Assembly (NCBI RefSeq): GCF_900115545.1
Contig: NZ_FOWV01000002.1
Location: 372,001 to 436,000, forward strand
Source: Ralstonia sp. NFACC01
Lineage (GTDB): Bacteria; Pseudomonadota; Gammaproteobacteria; Burkholderiales; Burkholderiaceae
DNA: 64,000 bases
Direction of reading: 5' to 3'
Shown: positions 61,577 through 64,000 of the stretch, piece by piece
How the letters are laid out: each line of letters starts with the position of its first letter
How positions within the stretch are numbered: position 1 is the stretch's first letter
Program-made: the position numbers and the translations under genes
The notes under the pieces: model-generated
What the model saw: only the letters and a program-made list of their open reading frames with translations
Databases searched by the model: none
Told to the model about the DNA's origin: nothing

Positions 61577-61743
61577 CGAACGGCCCGTTTCACGAGGCAA
61601 TGTGGCTCGTGCATAACGGTGTTCCGTTCGACGTGGCGTTTTCACTGGACGACACCATGCGGCAGGCGATGGCCATCAAATGCAGCGAATTCCATGGCGC
61701 GGAGTTCGACCTGAGGACGATGTCTTTCAAGGAGCGCGAATGA
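61217..61743 (+). CDS. Tail assembly chaperone, -1 frameshift form
   Basis: Slippage on A_AAA_AAC at 61564-61570 continues the chaperone in the -1 frame through 57 more codons (LLTNGPFHEAMWLVHNGVPF, then DVAFSLDDTMRQAMAIKCSE) to TGA at 61741-61743, for a total of about 175 residues. The extended frame is open, has phage-like sequence and ends by an ATGA overlap with the next gene. Without the slip this 165-base segment would be an unexplained gap. Confidence 0.85.
61564..61570 (+). promoter_or_regulatory. Programmed -1 frameshift slippery site
   Basis: The heptamer A_AAA_AAC is in the correct register (zero-frame codons CTA AAA AAC), six bases before the zero-frame stop. This is one of the most efficient bacterial -1 slip sites. 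No obvious downstream pseudoknot could be assigned by eye. Confidence 0.88.
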
Positions 61744-62144
61744 ACCTCTCGTTGACTGAGATGGTGCGTCGCCTGACCGAATTGGAGGCGCGGCTGCCGG
61801 AGGCGTTGTCGCAGGGGCTGGCTGCAGCCGTTGCGGCAATGGAGCTGGCGGCGCGCGCCAAGGCCGTGGAGAGTGCAGTGGCTGCTGGCATGACCGAGGC
61901 GGCGCGCGTGAATGCACTGCGTGATTCCATCGGCAGCGAGGTTAAAGGGTTGGAGGCGGCCATCGGCTCCAACGCCAACCAGGCTGTCGTCGTGGAGCTA
62001 GGCAGTGCGCAGACGCCACCGCACCCCTTCCTGGCTGTGGTGGCGAGCGAGCACGCCGACGCAGTGCAAAAGAGCGTGGGCGATGCAGTGACGGCGGCGC
62101 TGGAGGGCCGCCCGATCGATCCCACCGCAAACGCGCACACGTGA
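61740..62144 (+). CDS. HK97 gp10-like tail protein
   Basis: The 134-residue protein has a coiled N-terminal part (MVRRLTELEARLPEALSQGL), a DSIGSEVKGLEA segment and the C-terminal VVELGSAQTPPHPFLAVVAS, the PHPFL pattern of HK97 gp10-like tail completion proteins. It overlaps the shifted chaperone by ATGA. Its position between chaperone and tape measure is unusual, since gp10-like proteins normally sit upstream of the tube gene. Confidence 0.65.
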   Translation: MNLSLTEMVRRLTELEARLPEALSQGLAAAVAAMELAARAKAVESAVAAGMTEAARVNALRDSIGSEVKGLEAAIGSNANQAVVVELGSAQTPPHPFLAVVASEHADAVQKSVGDAVTAALEGRPIDPTANAHT

Positions 62145-62178
62145 GATCGGTGGCCTCAACAGACGAACAAGGATTCCT

Positions 62179-64000
62179 ATGAGCCTCGATGCTTACAAGA
62201 TTGGGATACAGATTGCGTTGGTGGATAACGTTTCGCGTGGGTTGCTGTCGATCGCCGCGCAGTTTGAATCCGTCAACAAGAGTGCGGAGAAGTTGGAGAC
62301 CCGGCTGGAGAAGGTCAAGAAGCTGACGGAGTTCGGCAGCGGCCTGTTCAAGGCCGGCAACGAGGCCGCCCACATGTGGGACAAACAGGTGGATGCTGCT
62401 TCGAAATACCACGCAGTACTCGAGCGTATCAGCCGCTTTGACCCTGGCGCCGCAACGGCGAACGAGAAGTTCCTCAGAGGGCTGGACATCAAGGGCATGT
62501 CGCTCACGGATGTCGGACAGCTCTTTGGCGGAGCCCAGACCATTCTGCAGAACTCGGCCCAGGCGCAGGACGTGACGAAACTGCTGGCCCAGGCTAGGAC
62601 GGCCTTTGGCGCGGCAACCGGCGTCAAGGACGGCACGCAACTGGACAGCATGGCGCTCTCTGCGCTAAAGGTTGCACAGATGCGCGACGGCGTGATCGGC
62701 GGAGACGGCAAGATCGATACGAAGAAGGTGGAAGAGACCTTCAACATGCTCGTCAATACGGCGATGGCCAGTGGCGGCGGTGTGCTACCGAAGGACTACC
62801 TCGAAGCGATGCAGGGAGGCAAGTTGTCCGGCGCACTGAAGCCGGCTGAGGCTGCGGCGTTCGGGCTGAAGCAGTTCATGCAGGCCAATGGCGGCTCGAA
62901 GGCCGGCGTTGATGCCATTTCCGCACTACAAGGCTGGGCGGCAGGAAGCATGTCGGCTGCGGTCGCGCATGAGCTGGAGCGCGTGAAGTTGCTTGACCCG
63001 AAGGCGGTGCACCGCGACAAGGCTGGACGCATCACCAGCGTGGATGCAATGGAGGGCAAGGAAGCGGAAGACTTCGCGAAGAATCCGCTTCAGTACTTGT
63101 TGGATGTGATCGTGCCGGCGTTGCGCAAGAGCGGATATACCGGGGACAGTCTCAACACCAAGCTGGGCAGCATGCTCGGCATGAAGGGGGAGAAGAACAT
63201 CCTGGAGCAGCTTCAGCACGAGAAGGAGCGAGCCGCGTCGTACCTCGCGAAAACCAGTACAGGCCCGGGGGGTGCCAAGCTTTACGAAAAGGAAAACGAA
63301 GGGTTCGAAGGGAAACTCAAGGACTACGAAGCCAAGAAAGTGAACCTTAATATCGCGCTTGGCGAACATATCCTGCCGTTGGTGATCTCGGCGTTGGAGA
63401 AGTTCAATGGGTTGATTGGCAACATCACACACCTTGCACAGGAGTTTCCCGGAGCGACAACAGCCATCATGGTGTTTGTCACGGCGTTGAAGTTCATCAA
63501 ATCGGCCGCTTCAAGTTTGCCGACGCTGGGCGGCCAGGTAGGACGTGGTTTTCTCGGCTCGTCGTTCACAAGGGCGGCTGCAGGATTGCTAACAGGCCCC
63601 GCTGCGCGCGTCGTCGGAGCCGGTGTGTTCGGTTGGGGAATCGGTACCGCGCTCCGCGCCCCCACGGACTCCGTGATCCACTCAATGACAGGCGGCAAGA
63701 AGTCCCAGCTTTGGGACCTCATCACTGGAGTGGATAGAACGAAGCTGGCGGCCACAGGCGGTTACACGCAAGCCGAGTTGGATTCGGTGAAGCGAGGTGG
63801 AGGCGTGAAGCTAAGTGCAGGAGCGCAGGAGCGCATGGATTCGGGTGAGCTGGGGCGCGCTTGGTTCAGACGCTCTATTGCGGGGCCACAACCCGAGCAG
63901 CGCTCCGACATCAAGCTGGTTCTGAGGGATGGTCGGCTGCTGGCTGACGTTGTGTTTGACCACCTCCAGTCAAATCTGGCTCGCCCGCAGACTGGCGCAC
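62179..64000 (+). CDS. Tail tape measure protein, N-terminal part (runs off the right edge)
   Basis: The frame is open from the ATG at 62179 to the window end, at least 607 residues. It begins MSLDAYKIGIQIALVDNVSR and continues with long amphipathic helices (AQFESVNKSAEKLETRLEKV) typical of tape measures. A hydrophobic, Gly-rich stretch near residues 465-500 (GLLTGPAARVVGAGVFGWGI) is the expected membrane-interacting segment. The gene order after the chaperone supports the call. The full length is unknown. Confidence 0.85.
   Translation, partial: MSLDAYKIGIQIALVDNVSRGLLSIAAQFESVNKSAEKLETRLEKVKKLTEFGSGLFKAGNEAAHMWDKQVDAASKYHAVLERISRFDPGAATANEKFLRGLDIKGMSLTDVGQLFGGAQTILQNSAQAQDVTKLLAQARTAFGAATGVKDGTQLDSMALSALKVAQMRDGVIGGDGKIDTKKVEETFNMLVNTAMASGGGVLPKDYLEAMQGGKLSGALKPAEAAAFGLKQFMQANGGSKAGVDAISALQGWAAGSMSAAVAHELERVKLLDPKAVHRDKAGRITSVDAMEGKEAEDFAKNPLQYLLDVIVPALRKSGYTGDSLNTKLGSMLGMKGEKNILEQLQHEKERAASYLAKTSTGPGGAKLYEKENEGFEGKLKDYEAKKVNLNIALGEHILPLVISALEKFNGLIGNITHLAQEFPGATTAIMVFVTALKFIKSAASSLPTLGGQVGRGFLGSSFTRAAAGLLTGPAARVVGAGVFGWGIGTALRAPTDSVIHSMTGGKKSQLWDLITGVDRTKLAATGGYTQAELDSVKRGGGVKLSAGAQERMDSGELGRAWFRRSIAGPQPEQRSDIKLVLRDGRLLADVVFDHLQSNLARPQTGA

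Noticed and set aside
1-64000. tRNA or rRNA genes
   Set aside because: No cloverleaf or rRNA-like sequence was recognised on either strand by eye.

Overview
The window is high-GC DNA from a motile Gram-negative beta-proteobacterium. The short general porin, Burkholderiaceae-type H-NS, separate flg and fli gene groups and overall gene style point to Ralstonia or a close relative. The genus is inferred from recognised protein style, because no database could be searched.

Layout. 1-6.1 kb: the start of a PAS-domain signalling protein, a small membrane protein, H-NS, a GntR/UTRA regulator, a porin and a LuxR-type regulator with a degenerate receiver. 6.1-19.2 kb: flgN, flgM and flgA on the minus strand, divergent from flgBCDEFGHIJKL (rod, hook, rings, junction proteins). 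19.2-22.0 kb: a YoaK/DUF1275 membrane protein, then an ATGA-overlapping FAD oxidoreductase/ketoreductase pair downstream of the fli export operon. 22.1-26.4 kb: fliLMNOPQR. 26.8-29.4 kb: a PAS-GGDEF-EAL protein and a second LuxR-type regulator lacking the phospho-acceptor Asp, separated by a large hairpin element. 29.7-33.8 kb: fliC, fliD, fliS, fliT. 33.8-35.9 kb: a glycosyltransferase coupled to ohrR, and ohr with a perfect 20-bp palindromic operator. 36-46 kb: a minus-strand sugar operon (CDP-glucose synthesis, 4,6-dehydratase, epimerase, aminotransferase, hydroxylase-like, C-methyltransferase, acetyltransferase, WbqC-like protein, glycosyltransferases) bracketed at both ends by a copy of fliE. 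46.2-53.4 kb: fliFGHIJK. 53.8-55.5 kb: a DedA-rhodanese fusion and a PAT-like acetyltransferase. 55.6-64 kb: a phage-derived region: two small leftward ORFs, an S24 (LexA/cI-type) repressor, a winged-helix protein, a late-regulator-like protein, then contractile-tail genes (terminator-like, sheath, tube, frameshifted chaperone, gp10-like, tape measure) running off the end.

How it fits together. The flagellar genes are nearly complete for basal body, hook, export apparatus, C-ring and filament. The class III hierarchy is visible as sigma-28 (FliA) promoters in front of flgM, flgK, fliC and fliD. The sugar operon lies between the filament genes and fliF and is a good candidate for flagellin glycosylation.

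Most interesting. (1) The phage-derived module goes from repressor and regulator straight to tail genes with no head, terminase or replication genes, as expected of an SOS-controlled R-type tailocin. It has two look-alike operator/promoter regions of opposite direction, three intrinsic terminators inside the late region, and a textbook A_AAA_AAC -1 frameshift. (2) The sugar operon is bracketed by near-identical fliE genes and by duplicated glycosyltransferases, suggesting a tandem duplication opened by cargo insertion.
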